Source: Macrobrachium rosenbergii (lineage: Eukaryota > Arthropoda > Malacostraca > Decapoda > Palaemonidae). Taken from it: DNA of 64,000 nucleotides. The position numbers and the translations under genes are program-made. Below the pieces are notes generated by a model. The model saw nothing but the letters and a program-made list of their open reading frames with translations, was not told the origin of the DNA and ran no database searches. Numbering within the stretch: position 1 is the stretch's first letter; each line of letters begins with the position of its first letter. Positions 35,277-47,040 of the stretch are shown here, piece by piece. The stretch lies in assembly GCF_040412425.1 (NCBI RefSeq), contig NC_089762.1, positions 21,201,147 through 21,265,146 of the forward strand, written 5' to 3'.

Positions 35277-36350
35277 TTGGACCCTTCCTTGGCATCGCTG
35301 CAGAAGCAGTTATACAATATTTCGGGTTTTCTTAAGAAGTCGACTTTTCCTGCTTCAGTAGCGCCTGAAGATCCCTCATTGTCCCCAGTCTCATCGGAGG
35401 AGAAAGATTTAGGACAGGACTCCACCTCATCGGCTTATGCTGCCTTACTGAATTATTTTCTGGATAATTTTCCAGATTTCTTCGCTCCGGCAGCCCCTTC
35501 TTCTCCAGCTTCCTCATTTATGATGAGTGACTCACCCGGGGATTTGTTGAGACTTCCCAAAGTGGTTCTATTTTCTTCATCTAAGATGGCTATGAGAGAA
35601 GTGGATCTCTGGCTTTCGCAGAAAAGACGCTAAGGCAAGGCATGCTTTAGTATTCTACCTTCCTGCCTTTTGGCCAGGAGATATAGGTCATATGTGACTG
35701 GAGAGTCCCCCTCCCTGGGAGTGGCTGCCTCCTCCCAGGGAGACTTCTCTGGCCTCATTGATTCGGCCCGTAGGTCGGCCTTTACTTCGGCAAAGACCAT
35801 GTTCTCTGCTTTGGAGATTGATCATTTGCTCAAGAACATGTTCAAGGTGTTTGAAATGTTTAGTATTCTAGATTGGGCCATAGGGGCCTTGGCAAAGATC
35901 AGAGGTTCGGATCTGTCTCAGGATATTGCTGCTGACTGGAGGAGTGTTCTCTCCTGTGCCGATAAAGCAAGTCGAGATGGTTCTTTCGAGATTTCTTCCT
36001 CCTATGCTATGGGGATTGTGAAGAAGAGGGAACTCTGGATTTCATTTGTATCTAAGGGCGTCACTCCATCACATAAATCAGCTCTCCTCCTCTCGCCTTT
36101 GGATAGTACACACCTTTTCCCACAAGCATTGGTAGAAGAAGTGGCTTCTCACCTTCTTAAGAAGTCTACACAAGACCTTCTCTCGCAACCTACGAGGCAT
36201 CCAAGAGAGTGGAACGCCCCCCTTTCAAGTCATCTTCTCCTCTTCAGCCCCAACCCTTTCGAGGAGGCAGGCAAAGAGCACAATCAAGACTGTGGACTTC
36301 TGTATGTTTTGCCCCGCGTGCGGCCAAGAGACCCTTCACCAGGCAAGTGA
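35277..36350 (+). pseudogene. DIRS gag C-terminal domain, copy D
   Basis: It starts in the frame with LASLQKQLYNISGFLKKSTF and YAALLNYFLDNFPDFFAPAA, meets a stop near 35631 and resumes at about 35670 as SYVTGESPSLGVAASSQGDF. It continues through SILDWAIGALAK, MGIVKKRELWISFVSKGVTP and LKKSTQDLLSQPTRHPRE. This is the same conserved domain as in copies A, C and E, with one break. Confidence 0.75.
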
Positions 36351-36395
36351 GTCTTCAGTCCTTCATGCACCCGTGGGAGCCAGACTCCAGCTTTT

Positions 36396-36835
36396 TTGGG
36401 GAAGTTGGAGAATGAGAGGAGCAGATCAATGGGAGGTAGAAGTATTAAGGGAAGGATATTCTATCCCCTTCAAAGAGAAGCCTCCATTATCCAGCTCTCT
36501 TATCAAATTGACAGCATACTCCGTAGGATCAACAAAGTATTTAGCCCTCTCAGAAGAATTGTCATCTCTCCGCAAGAAGAAGGCGATAGAAGTGGTGGAG
36601 AATACTGAGTCCAGGGTTTTTACAACAGGCTTTTTGTAGTACCAAAAGCCACAGGAGGATGGAGACTGGTACTTGATGTGAACACTTTGAACATTTACGT
36701 AGAGAAAACGAAGTTTCATACGGAAACAGTCCAGTCTGTCCTATCATCCATTCATCGAGGGGACTGAATGATTCCTCTCGACATGAAAGACGCTTACTTC
36801 CACATTCCCATCAAATCCTGTGCCTACTTTTCATG
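36396..36835 (+). pseudogene. DIRS reverse transcriptase, 5' part, copy D
   Basis: It reads LREGYSIPFKEKPPLSSSL, KKKAIEVVENTES, then in shifting frames VVPKATGGWRLVLDV, VQSVLSSIHRGD, a stop, and DMKDAYFHIPIKS. The catalytic YLDDW region is missing because the copy ends here. It is a fragment. Confidence 0.8.
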
Positions 36836-37132
36836 GTGTAAACAGACTAGTTGTGTTGCAAAAAGTACTTAATAGTGAAATACTACCATTGCTACTTTAG
36901 TTCAGCAGGTGGAGCACAGTCCTGTTGCTGTATATTACGTTTTTTATTGTAAATCTCTACTAATGTGCTTTTGCACATAATATTTCTCAAGTGTGATTAT
37001 GTACTCTGTGCATTCTAAGCATCTTAATAGTGTGTTAAATGAAGTATTGTTGAATACTATACATAAGCACACTCAGGACTTGAAGATTTCGATAAAAAAT
37101 GGAAAAGATTTTCATAAATATTTCCAGTACAG
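36836..37132. other. Host intron sequence
   Basis: AT-rich stretch between truncated DIRS D and the short MITE. Nothing recognised. Confidence 0.45.
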
Positions 37133-37134
37133 TA

Positions 37135-37791
37135 CAATGAACCCCCGTATTCGCGGGGGATGTGTCCCACACACACCCCCCCCCTCGCAAATAGCTAAAA
37201 TCCACGAATACTTAAAACCCATCTAAAAACACTTAGAACTGCCCATTTGATAGTTTAAACACAGAAAAACCCTGTAAAAATGCATATACCTGAGTATTTT
37301 AATAGTTTTATCACAAAAAGTGCATTTATTCATGAAAATTATATGAAAATACAGTAATTAGTGAATATTTCTCAGTGAAAAATACCACGAATGGGCGAAT
37401 TTTCTGCGAATAGTGGCTAGATATGTTCCACAGAGAAACCCGCTAATGCGTGAGTCCGCGAATCATGAGAACGCGAATACGGGGGTTTACTTAAAAAGTT
37501 AAGTATACCTCAGTTTTACCAGACCACTGAGCTGATTATCAGCTCTCCTAGGGCTGGCCTGAAGGATTAGACTTATTTTTCATGGCCAAGAACTAATTGG
37601 TTACTTAGCAACAGGACCTACAGCTTATTGTGGAATCCGAACCACATTATAGCGAGAAATGAATTTCCATCACTAGAAATAAATTCCTGTAACTCTTCAT
37701 CAGCCGGCCGGGGGAATTGAACTCCGGCCCATCGATTGACAGTCCGCAGCTCTACCGGCTCACCCAACGGAGAGCTAACGGGGGTTTACTG
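37135..37791. mobile_element. Short TA-target MITE, family M1, copy 2, split by a SINE
   Basis: TA-flanked element (TA at 37133-37134 and 37792-37793) related to 19149-19506 and 51606-51960. Its right end is separated from the body by the SINE at 37492-37777. Confidence 0.75.
37492..37777 (-). mobile_element. tRNA-derived SINE
   Basis: On the minus strand the sequence starts with a tRNA-like head: an A-box-like GTGAGCCGGTAGAGCTGC and a B-box-like GAGTTCAATTCCC. A body and a short A/T-rich 3' end follow. It is flanked by a perfect 13-bp target duplication ACGGGGGTTTACT at 37479-37491 and 37778-37790, which lies within the M1 MITE end. The internal promoter boxes would direct RNA polymerase III. 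The family resembles SINEs common in decapods (recognition from memory, not checked). Confidence 0.85.
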
Positions 37792-38160
37792 TATTACATT
37801 TTTTCCAAATGGATCATTTCTCTTCTAATATCATAATTATTTCTTTTTTACAGAACTTGTTTTAAAATATTTGTAAGAGAATTAGTACAGTATGCATAGC
37901 AGTACTGTACCTTGTTTATGTTTACTATGTAAGCTCAGAAATGATCAGCTACTATGTTGATTGTTATGATATACATCAAGAGAATTTAGGAAAAATATTG
38001 CCTGCCTGTGTATATCTCTTAGGCGTACTATCATTGTTATCATTTGTAATTTTATTGCTACATAATGAATAGCACATTCACTGAGTCCAATCACCAAAAT
38101 ATAGTCACCGCAAAAAAAACTTTGAACATCCACTTGATAGAAATAAAAATCAGAATATTT

Positions 38161-39190
38161 TTATGGAAATAAGGAAATAAAAAGAAAAGTTTTTGCTCTC
38201 TTACATTTTATCCAAAATTTTGACATTCCTTCATCATTTTTAAGTACTTCTCTTTTTGTCATAGAATGAGCCAAGTCTGAAATGTTGATCCTCAAATTCT
38301 TCAAATCAGACCTCTTGATAGATCCTTCCATGGCATTCAGTCTTTGTTTCACGGAAGCCCAGCAATTTTGTGTATGATTTAGGTCTGGTGAATTGCCAGG
38401 CCAATTTAACTGGAATATTATATTCCTGAAATATCTCATTAGCTTCTTATGATCAGTGGCAAGGGGCTCCATCTTGCATAAAGTCTTGCTTACCTAATAG
38501 TGCCTTATAAGGAACCAGTTTATTCTCTAAAACATTAGCATACTTCACTCCATTCATAGTTGTACTCTGTTGAAGGAAATATAAACTACTGTTACCCCCA
38601 TATCCCCTGAAATATCCCCATACCATCACATAGGCTGGAAGCTTTACAGTTTTGAACATATACGTTGATGTAAAGTGGTTTGATCCTCGGGGCCTTCGTA
38701 CCTTCTTTCCAGCACTATGAATGACATGAAAGCTTGATTCGTCACTAAATACTTGTTCCCAATGTAAATTGTCATGACAAAATCTTGTTTGATTATTCCT
38801 CATGGGTTCTGAAAGGAGAGGCTTCTTTGCAGTAATGTGAGAGGGGAGACTAAAGTCTTTCTGCAAACGATGTTACAGTTCTCTCTGAGACATTTCCAAG
38901 TAGGATGGGATTTTCTGCTTTCAGATTCTTTACTGGCATTATTGGATGTTTCATACTGGCATTATTGGATGTTTCATAACAATCCTTTTAAGAAGGTTTT
39001 CTATCTTTTCATTAGTCTTTTTTGGCCTTCCAGTGCCTTTTTTTATGTTGCAGTGCAGTTTCTAAGTCAATTTCCTTAGCACACAGACACCACATTGTCG
39101 CCATTCTTTTAGAGATGCCCATTTCTTTTGCTATGGCTGTCATACTTCCACTCCTCCGTAACGTAACAATCGCAGTCGTCTTCACAAGTG
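38161..39190 (-). pseudogene. Tc1/mariner-family transposase remnant
   Basis: Read on the minus strand from about 39180: a helix-turn-helix start (MTAIAKEMGISKRMA), the GRPKKTNEKIENLLKRI linker, then the catalytic core FSDESSFHVIHSAGKKVRRP (first Asp), DGAPCH (second Asp) and WPGNSPDLNHTQNCW. The third acid, normally Glu in this last box, reads Gln. Frameshifts lie near 39050, 38850 and 38465, and a 23-base piece is tandemly duplicated near 38935-38980. It would cut and paste DNA at TA sites but is dead here. DIRS copy E begins immediately upstream of its N-terminus. Confidence 0.8.
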
Positions 39191-39196
39191 ATATAG

Positions 39197-39372
39197 ATTT
39201 TTATATATATAAGTAACTTACCAAATAATTACATAGCTATAGTTCTACTTTATGCGACGGCTCAAAATTCGAAATTCATGGTAGCACTCTTTTGTTTTGG
39301 GTGTAGGTATGCTGCCACGCCCACTATTGGGGAAGAATAGGTACAGTGTAGCTAAATAGCTCAATTCATTTC
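39197..39372 (+). repeat. Left inverted terminal repeat of DIRS copy E
   Basis: Reverse complement of 45618-45817 over blocks such as GGGTGTAGGTATGCTG versus CAGTATACCTACACCC and GAGCTCAATTCATTT (allowing a few changes). Confidence 0.8.
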
Positions 39373-39548
39373 TGACGGCTAATAACTGAACACCAGTTGT
39401 TAGCAGCTCCTGATTCTTTTTCGCCGGATGGTTGGAGATCGTCTTTTGTGAAGTACTCTTTGCTTTTGGTATCGCAGCTATTTAGCTTAGCTAGAATTCT
39501 GGATTATATCTTCGATTGTAACTTGCCTAACTGAACTTTTTACCTATT

Positions 39549-41140
39549 TTGTCTGACTCTAGTTTGTCAAGCATTAGGTATTGCAGCAATGGCTGCAAAA
39601 CTAGACTCACTTATGCAAAATATCACTCATACACGATATGTAGTTCTTGTAGGGAGCAAATTTGCTCTCTTGAGTTTAATTGTGAAGAACGTTACGACTG
39701 GGATAAGGGGAAATGGAAGACTTTACAGACTCACTTAGACAAATTACAGCGTGATCGTTTGAGAAAAGCTACAGCTAGGGCTGAAGCAAAGGCTTCTGCT
39801 GGCAGAGGTCATTCTCAGGAGTTGATATTGATGTTATGCCTATCCCTTCAACACATATGACAGCTTTTTCTCCCATTTCCAGTCCTCCAGCTTTTCCTGT
39901 CACTCCATTACCTAGCTCTCATTCTGCTGAACCCAGTGCCATTGCCAGCTTAGAAGTAAGGGTAGATCAAAAAATTAAATTACTTGTTAATACTGAGTCA
40001 CAGATTGGGAATTCTGTGAAGGTCCTAATGGACAAATTTACTAGCGTAGTGTCGAGGGCAGTGTCAGTGGAGGGGCCAGCTGTTCATCCCACTGATGCTC
40101 CTATGCTCCTAGACCAAGGTCCTTGCTAAATTCCCCTTGCTCACCTGGGAGGAAGCAAACTGGCAGTCCAAGGGAGGTCGGATGTGTTTGCCCACGAGCA
40201 GTCATCGCCTCATCCGAGCCTGTTGTCCGCCAATCCCAGGCTGCGGATGAACACCATTGGAAAAGTGTTCATATGGACATACATGCCCTATCATCAAGTG
40301 ATTTGGACTCTCCCGCATCCAAGAAGTGCAGTGGCCATTTTGCAAAAGTTTCTAGGCCATTGAAAAGGCTGGGAGCTTCCTTGGATTCTGATTCGCCCCC
40401 ATCTCGTAAGTGAGCTGTAGATAGAGAATGTAGCCCTCTCCCTTCTTGTAGTTTTTGCAAGTCGCCAGCAAGAGATTCTCGTGCCCATTCATTTGCGAAA
40501 GTGCATTCCGACCCCAAAAGTGTGTGTGTGTGTGTGTATGTGTGCCAGTCCAGCTTATCAGCGCAAAGCGTCCGACCCCCCAGTGTATGATACGATTGTG
40601 TGCAAGCGCCAGCTTGAAGACCGTTCAGTGTCCAAGCTATCATCTCTAGAGTGCCTGACGTCCGAGCACCCATCGTATTAGCGCACTTTGTCCGAGCACC
40701 CAGTGTATGAGAGTGCAGTTTCCGCCTTTCCAGTTTGTGGGCACCCAGATTCCGAATTGGAAGAGCCCGTGTATGACCGCTCAGAGTTTGAACGTCAAAT
40801 AGTCCAGCGCCCATCCCTGGGGCGCCAAGTGTCCACAGAGAATGCAGCCGCTTCGAAGGAGTCAGTGTCTGCTCCGACAGCAAGCGGGTGCCCAATGTCT
40901 GTGCGTCCAGTCTCTGTTGGCGCTTCTCTCGAAGTCCACCCTACTTCTAACATCTTCGTGACCTCACAAGGAGAGATTCCAGTACCTGATTCTTCAGGTG
41001 AATTTCCATCGGTAGTCCAAGATCCTTCATTGGCACCGCTTCAACTCTGGCTTGATAAAGTTCTGAGCCTTCTTCATAAGCCAACTCCAGTAGTGCAAGA
41101 GACTGTGGACCTCCCCAGGATCACCCGTTTCCTCTGTTGA
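39549..41140 (+). pseudogene. DIRS gag N-terminal and middle region, copy E
   Basis: It starts near 39549 with SDSSLSSIRYCSNGCKTRL, CSSCREQICS and FNCEERYDWDKGKWKTLQTH. The last Cys of the cluster is changed to Arg (CEER). Further pieces lie in other frames (39836-40129, 40123-40413, 40688-41140), including PLKRLGASLDSDSPPS. A (GT)n microsatellite at about 40519-40543 interrupts the region. The remaining sequence is Ser/Pro-rich with many repeated HPVYE-like words. Confidence 0.65.
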
Positions 41141-41149
41141 GGAACCTGT

Positions 41150-41958
41150 AGAAGAGGAGCAATCTGCATCTAATTACTCAGCACTGCTCAGGTATTTCCT
41201 GATGTTACCCAACGTTCTTCTCTCCATCCATCCCTTCGTCGCCTGGTTCTGCCTTCTTGATGAGACAACCACCAGGTACCGCCAGACTTCCACGTATGGT
41301 TTTATCCTTGTCTTTGAAGAAAGCTTTCACCCGCATGGACGCCTAGTTAGCAGAAAGGAGAAATGTCGGGAAAGCGGTGTTCTGTTCACCTCCCTCACGA
41401 ATGATAAGGCAGAAGTATCTGTCTTATACAACTGGAGAAGCTCCGTTCTTGGGAGTTTCTGCCTCCTCTCAAGGGAACTTCTCCAGTATCATGGATGCTT
41501 CTCGTCATTCTGCTTTCTCGTCAGCCAGAATTCTCTTCACCGCCTCGGAATTAGACCATTCGCTTAAAGACATCTTTAAAGTCTTCAAGGTCTTCAGTTT
41601 TATGGATTGGACAGTGGGGACTCTAACCAAGAAAATAGAAGACTGAACGTCCCTTCAAGAGAACTTTGCATCGGACTGGTTGGGAGTGCTGGCATGCACC
41701 GATACAGCCGTAGGAGATGGGGCACTAGAGCTGGCAACCATCCTCACAGCGGGAGTCCTTAAAAACAAGATTTGTGGTGCTCATTCACTGGCAAAGGGAG
41801 TCACCCCATCGCAACATTCTTTGCTTCTTTTTGCCCCCCTGGACAAAAATAGTCTGCTCCCGCAGGACACCCTGGAACGGGTTTCAGGAGAGCTACAGAA
41901 GAAATCAACTAGAGGTCTCCTCACTCAATCCACCAAAAGGACAAAGTTCCCCGCATGA
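41150..41958 (+). pseudogene. DIRS gag C-terminal domain, copy E
   Basis: The domain is scattered over frames: TTGEAPFLGVSASSQGNFSS and MDASRHSAFSSARILFTASE (41377-41646), VFSFMDWTVGTLTKK and a stop, then VLACTDTAVGDGALELATIL, LLLFAPLDKNSLLPQDTL and LQKKSTRGLLTQSTKRTK (41680-41958). It corresponds exactly to the domain in copy C. Confidence 0.7.
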
Positions 41959-42116
41959 GCCACTGCTTCTACCACAACTACTAGAACGTCGCCTTTGCAG
42001 CAACAGCCCTTTGGAAGTTATAGAGGTCATTTCCAGTCCCGACCTAGAGCCAACCTCCAAACTTCCAGACCAACCAAGAAACCCGTTAACAGACCAGCAC
42101 CTCGTAAGTGAGTCGT

Positions 42117-42889
42117 CCATCCTCCGTGTTCCAGTGGGAGCAAGACTTTCCCACTTCTGGACAATGAAAAAAGAAGAATGTAGAGCTGTGGGTGTTGATG
42201 GTATTGAAAGATGGCTCTGCAATCCCTTTCAGGGAGAAACCTTCCTTAGTGACCTCTCCCATCAGCTTAATAGCTTACTCGATAGGCTCAGAGAGGTTTT
42301 CGGCCCTATCTCGGGAAGTGTCAGCCCTACTAGAAAGAAAGCCATGGAAGTAGTTGAGGATGTAACACTGGGGTTGTACAACCGCCTCTTCATGGTTCCC
42401 AAGTCATCGGGAGGATGGAGACCTGTCCTGGACGTCAGTGCCCTGAACCTCTTCGTTCAAACAACGAAGTTCAAAATGGAGATGAGTCAGTCAGTATTGT
42501 TGGCCATCCATCAGGGAGGCTGGATGGTTACAATTGACATGCAAGATGCTTACTTCCATGTTCCAGTTCACCCAGATTCCAGGAAGTATCTGAGATCCGT
42601 GTTCCTGGACAGAGTCTTCCACTTTCGGGCACTTTGCTTCGGACTCTCCATGGCCCCTCAAGTTTTTACCTGGTTACTCGCTCCCCTAGCAAAATGGCTA
42701 CATCTCATGGGGATAAACATCTCTCTGTACCTGGATGATTGGCTCCCGGAGGACCTGCAGAAAACTCTTTTGTCTCACTCAAGATTTAGGCCTTTTAATA
42801 AACTTCCAGTAGTTGCAGCTAGTCCCCGACTTTCCATCCTAACAAAGAATTCTAAATTGTGGCAGAAAAGTCCAAGACTTTGTAACTAG
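42117..42889 (+). pseudogene. DIRS reverse transcriptase, copy E
   Basis: In one frame: LYNRLFMVPKSSGGWRPVLD, VTIDMQDAYFHVPVHPDSRK, FGLSMAPQVFTWLLAPLAK and the intact catalytic box ISLYLDDWLP near 42727. Just after the box sequence is lost: EDLQKTLL follows directly and the thumb/connection region is out of frame until NLWMSLLGTLSS near 42908. Catalytic Asp residues are present, but the protein would be truncated. Confidence 0.85.
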
Positions 42890-42899
42890 CCCCTCCTGC

Positions 42900-43890
42900 T
42901 CAGCCAATTTATGGATGAGTCTTCTGGGAACCCTCTCTTCCATAGAGGAGTTTGTTCCGTTAGGCAGGCTACACACAAGAGTACTGCAATTTTTCCTCAA
43001 GGCCAGTTGGCAAAGCAAGTCGTTCCCGGATTCGTTTGTTTTCAACATCATTCCCCAGATAAAAGAGGACCTTTGGTGGTGGCTGGCAGAAGACAGATTT
43101 GCAACAGAAAAGTCTCTGGCTCCAACGAACCGCAACCTGATGTTATATTCAGACGCTTCAGATCTGGGTTGGGGTGCCCTTCTCAATAATATGGAGGTTT
43201 CAGGAACTTGGTCTCCTACTGAAAGAAACCTTGACATCAATGTAAAGGAATTAAAAGCAGTTCATCTTGCACTTCAGCATTTTGCAACGCAAACCTTCAA
43301 CAAGACAGTAGCGGTCCATTCGGACAGTATGACCGCCTGGTTTACATCAAGAATCAAGAAGGGACTCATTCTTTTACGCTCTGCGAAGCGACAAAGGATT
43401 TTCTTCTATGGGCAAGGAGCAATGAGACCCAATTAGTGACCTGTTTCATTCAGGGGAGGATGAACGTCCTTGTGGACGAATTGAGTCATGGCAAACAGAT
43501 TCTACTGACAGAGTGGACACTCAGTCCACAGGTGTGCACCGACCTGTGGAAGCTGTGGGGAAAGCCATCGTTAGACCTGTTCCCTACGCCAAGGAACCAT
43601 CGTCTTCTGTTGTGTTGCTCCCCGACTCCAGATCCGCAAGCATGGGCAACGGATGCCATGCTGCAGGACTGGTCGAACCTCGACCTTTATGCCTTGCCTC
43701 CCTTCAGCATGGTGAGGGAAGTGTTGAAAAAGTTCAGCACACACACAACAACGCGTTGGTGACCTTAGTTGCTCCCTTTTGGCCACACAATGAGCGGTTC
43801 CCCAATCTGTTAGGCCTTTTGACAGACTTCCCAAGGCTACTTCTGCAGAAGAGAAATCTTCTCAAACAGCCGCACTTTCTCTGATTCCAT
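42900..43890 (+). pseudogene. DIRS RNase H and methyltransferase-like tail, copy E
   Basis: RNase H is open over 42915-43436: LYSDASDLGWGALLNN (first Asp), VKELKAVHLALQHFA (Glu), VAVHSDSMTAW (Asp), then a frameshift. The last box, GRMNVLVDELSH (Asp), is in the frame at 43436-43762, followed by LDLFPTPRNHRL, PQAWATDAMLQDWSNLDLYA and LPPFSMVREVLKKF. The FPPF box of other copies reads LPPF. Another frame change separates LVTLVAPFWPHNERFPNLLG. Confidence 0.8.
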
Positions 43891-44990
43891 CAAGGATTAT
43901 CCACTCTCGCTCTGACAGGCTTCAGATTGTCAGGGAGTTTGTCAGAGCGAAAGGATTTTCAAGGAAGACTACAGAGGCTATTGTTAAGTGTAGGGAACAA
44001 TCTTCCTCTGCAGTCTATCAAGCCAAGTTGGCAGTTTTTCGGAAGTGGTGCCGGGAGTGAAATATCTCCTCTTCTCAAACATCTTTAGCCCAAATCGCAG
44101 ATTTTCTATTACATCATGGAACTGTGAAAGGACTCTCAAGAACTGTGAAAGGACTCTCAACATCTACCATCAAGGGTTACAGAGTGATGCTGAGTTCAGT
44201 ATTTAAACATAGAGGAGTAGACCTGTCTTCAAACTAAGACATGAGCGATTTAATAAAACATTTTAATACCATTAAGCAAGCAAAACCCTCAGGAATCGCT
44301 TGGAACATGGACGTTGTCCTTAAATGGCTGTCAGGATCCCCGTTTGAACCTTTGGATTCATTGTCACTTCGGAATCTGACAAAGAAGACCTTATTTTTGA
44401 TGGCACGGCACTGGCTACAGTCAAGAGAGCCAGTGAGCTTCATGCTATTGATAAAAGGGTAGGTTTCTCACAAGGCAATGCTGTATACTCACTGATTTTG
44501 ATTTTTTTGGCCAAGATTGAAGACCCAGTTAACCCTTGGCCTCGCTCCTTTTCAGTCAAGTCTGTCCAAAGTACTCAGTCCATCCGATCAGGAGAAAGTC
44601 GTTCGTCCTTTAAGAGCCTTGAGAGTATACCTTGAAAGAACCAAAAACTTAGAGGTTCGGCCTCGAAGCTTTGGTATTATGTGAAAGACCCCAGCTGTCC
44701 TTTGTCCAAGAATGCATTATCATTCTTTTTAAGATCCATGATTTCGGAAGTACATTTGGGAGTTCAAGATGGTTTACTGCCCTTATGTAAAGTAAAGACT
44801 CATGAAATAAGAGCCGTAGCAATGTCTTTGGCTTTCAAACCTAATCTGTCTCTCTCTTCAATTTTGCAAACAACATTTTGGAGGTGCAAGTCAGTGTTTG
44901 CGATGTTTTATTTTGGAAAATTGAAACAGTGTATGAAAAATGCAGTAATTTAGGCACGTTCTTCGCAGCTGGCATGGTATTTGGGGAGGA
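43884..44990 (+). pseudogene. DIRS tyrosine recombinase, copy E
   Basis: The N-terminal half is broken by stops and contains a 21-base tandem duplication (GAACTGTGAAAGGACTCTCA type) near 44118-44160. The frame 44241-44462 has WNMDVVLKWLSGSPFEPLDS. The catalytic Arg segment (LATVKRASELHAIDKR) is readable only across a frameshift near 44405. The C-terminal part, 44681-44953, gives LSKNALSFFLRSMIS, VKTHEIRAVAMSLAF and the Tyr region FAMFYFGKLKQ. The family consensus there is FASHYL, so the HY pair has become FY. It is inactive. Confidence 0.75.
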
Positions 44991-45484
44991 AGGATAAGAG
45001 GAATGCCTTCTTTTTCCGCTATCCACTCTCCTTGAATAAGGACAGTTGCACTTCTTGGGAAGTCTGGTAAACACTAAGTCGTGAGTGTCACCAATCTGTA
45101 TTTTATGGTTTTGGCTAAAATTTTGTGGTGGTGTAGGTTGATTTTATCTGGTCTTTGTTGTTCTATTGTACTTTGCCCAGGGCAAGGGCATATCCACATA
45201 TTATTTATGTGACCCATTTGGATTGTAAGCTTTGTCAACCTGCGATTAACCTCCTGTGTTGCAAAGCACCCACTCAAGTAGAGGCAACTATTGGCTCTAC
45301 CTCCACGCCGCTACAGGTCGAGAGGAGCTACGACCAGAGGCAGTACCTGGCTGCTGTTGCTCCCTCAACAGAAAAGGTTACAATAAGCATTTCAAGATGC
45401 TAGCTAACTTTCTATTCCAAATTCTTCTCCATATCAGAGTTTTTTTGGGGTAGTATGTCCATTCATCCCACCTCCAATCAGTGT

Positions 45485-45817
45485 GGGATTCAACCACTTA
45501 ATTATTTGGTAAGTTGCTTATATAAAAATGACATCTTTATAATAAAATAAAGTTTTATATATATTTACCAAATAATTACATGATTGGAGCCCTCCCTCTT
45601 CCCCTCTCATGGACATAGAGCATAAATGAATTGAGCTCTTTAGCTATGTTGTACCTATTGTTCCCGATAGTGAGCGGGACAGTATACCTACACCCAAAAC
45701 AAAAGAGAGCTACCGCAAATTTCAAATTTTGAGCTGCCGTGTAAAGTAGAAACTTTAGCTATGTAATTACAGTATTTGGTAAGTATATATAAAACTATTT
45801 TATTATAAAAATGTCAT
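45485..45817 (+). repeat. Internal complementary region and right repeat of DIRS copy E
   Basis: 45485-45590 contains AATTATTTGGTAAGTTGCTT (complement of the left edge) and then the complement of the right edge. 45618-45817 is the right inverted repeat, with TTTGGTAAGTATAT at 45774-45787. Confidence 0.8.
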
Positions 45818-46082
45818 TTTTTGGCATTTCTAATCATTAAGTGTGCAGGGGTGCAAAAAATGCCATACAAACAATTACAAGAAGGGCCAAGAGTAAATAC
45901 ATTAACATCCTCCCCCTCTGACTGCCTATCCAGCACTGCTTGTCCAGACAAGGATTGGCTATCACTCCCAGACCCATGACACTGCCATATGTATGATTGA
46001 ATGAAGAGAAACGCGTCACTCCTGGTGAAAATCACAAAAAAAGATAGAATGCACGTTTCAACATAAAATGGGGTTGTGTTTG

Positions 46083-46144
<62 letters not shown>

Positions 46145-46673
46145 GGTGATTAATGTGTGATTGCACTTCAGTTCTACCACTGAGCTTAACAGAATATTTT
46201 AAGATTTAACTACAGCTTGGGAGTACACAACACCTCTGATGGGTGGCTTTGGTATTACTGTAATATCATAATTTTCTTTTTTTTTTTTTTGTAACAAAGA
46301 CGTGTGACAATTCCAGATCACTTTGGTAATTTCAAAATGGCATAAATAGTGGATTTTTATTATGAAACAAAAGTTTTGATTAATACCTGGTGTAAAGTTA
46401 GCTTTGTAATTATTTTGAAGCAACTTATGTACTATAACTTTAGAATGATTTCTTAATAACAGCAGGGATATTGTAATGGTAATGAAAACAATAATTCTAT
46501 CTTCATATCTTGTCCATCCATTTGAAGATTATAGTGCAAAGGCTAAATCTTAGCTCAGAATTTGAGAAGAGGCTATATTCTCACCACCTGAAGTAATGCA
46601 AAATTCAGGTTTAAAGTGCTATTTAATTGAGGGATAGATATTTCATGTTAGATCCTCAACACACACACACACA

Positions 46674-46720
<47 letters not shown>

Positions 46721-46941
46721 GTTCTTTTCAGGTATTTTCTATGAGCCATACACTGCTTTCTATGTTTAATAGACAGGTTGTATTCACTAATCATCTCTTT
46801 TGAATCGAATATTTGGTGTTTTCAGGTGCTGTTTGATGCCATGCCAAGAGGAGACATTTTAGTAATTAGATCTATAATAACAAATAGAAAATATTCAAAA
46901 GTAATTTAAAAAGTGCTGTTGAATTTTAATCCTTTTTGCAG
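45818..46941. other. Host intron with poly-T tract
   Basis: AT-rich sequence with a run of about 54 T at 46087-46140 and a (CA)n(CT)n microsatellite at about 46660-46718. The long T run could be the reverse of a retroposed poly(A) tail, but no retroposon body is recognised. No coding remnant. Confidence 0.5.
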
Positions 46942-47040
46942 GTACAGAAGAGAAAGTGCACAGGGGTGTGGGAGCACTTCTTGCTGGTCTTGGAAATCGG
47001 AAGAGTCAGTATGTCAAAGACATGCCACCGTTGTCATCAG
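46942..47040 (+). CDS. Host gene exon 6 of 7 seen
   Basis: A 99-base exon with a strong CCTTTTTGCAG acceptor and a GTGTGT donor, phase 1-1. It encodes TEEKVHRGVGALLAGLGNRK and SQYVKDMPPLSSG. Its VGALLAGLGNR part resembles LGAFMANFFSR of the exon at 14874, with identical spacing of G-A, A and R, which suggests two copies of a short helical module in the protein. Confidence 0.65.

Larger units (their letters stand above)
39197..45817 (+). mobile_element. DIRS-type retrotransposon copy E (full length, decayed)
   Basis: A 6.6-kb element with inverted terminal repeats (39197-39372 and 45618-45817), an internal complementary region at about 45485-45590, gag, RT with intact catalytic box, RNase H and recombinase. 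Many frameshifts are present. Edges are defined by the junction in the internal complementary region (right edge ending AAAATGTCAT, left edge starting TTTTTATATATA). Confidence 0.85.

Noticed and set aside
37730..37777. A functional tRNA gene on the minus strand
   Set aside because: Only A- and B-box-like parts are present, the acceptor stem does not close, and target duplications show it is the head of a SINE.
45814..46035. Minus-strand 73-codon frame as the missing Tc1 transposase N-terminus
   Set aside because: It shows no helix-turn-helix pattern and the joint with 39196 cannot be verified by eye.
46087..46140. Poly-T tract as the tail of a minus-strand retrogene
   Set aside because: No open frame or known retroposon body lies to its right on the minus strand, and no target duplication was seen.
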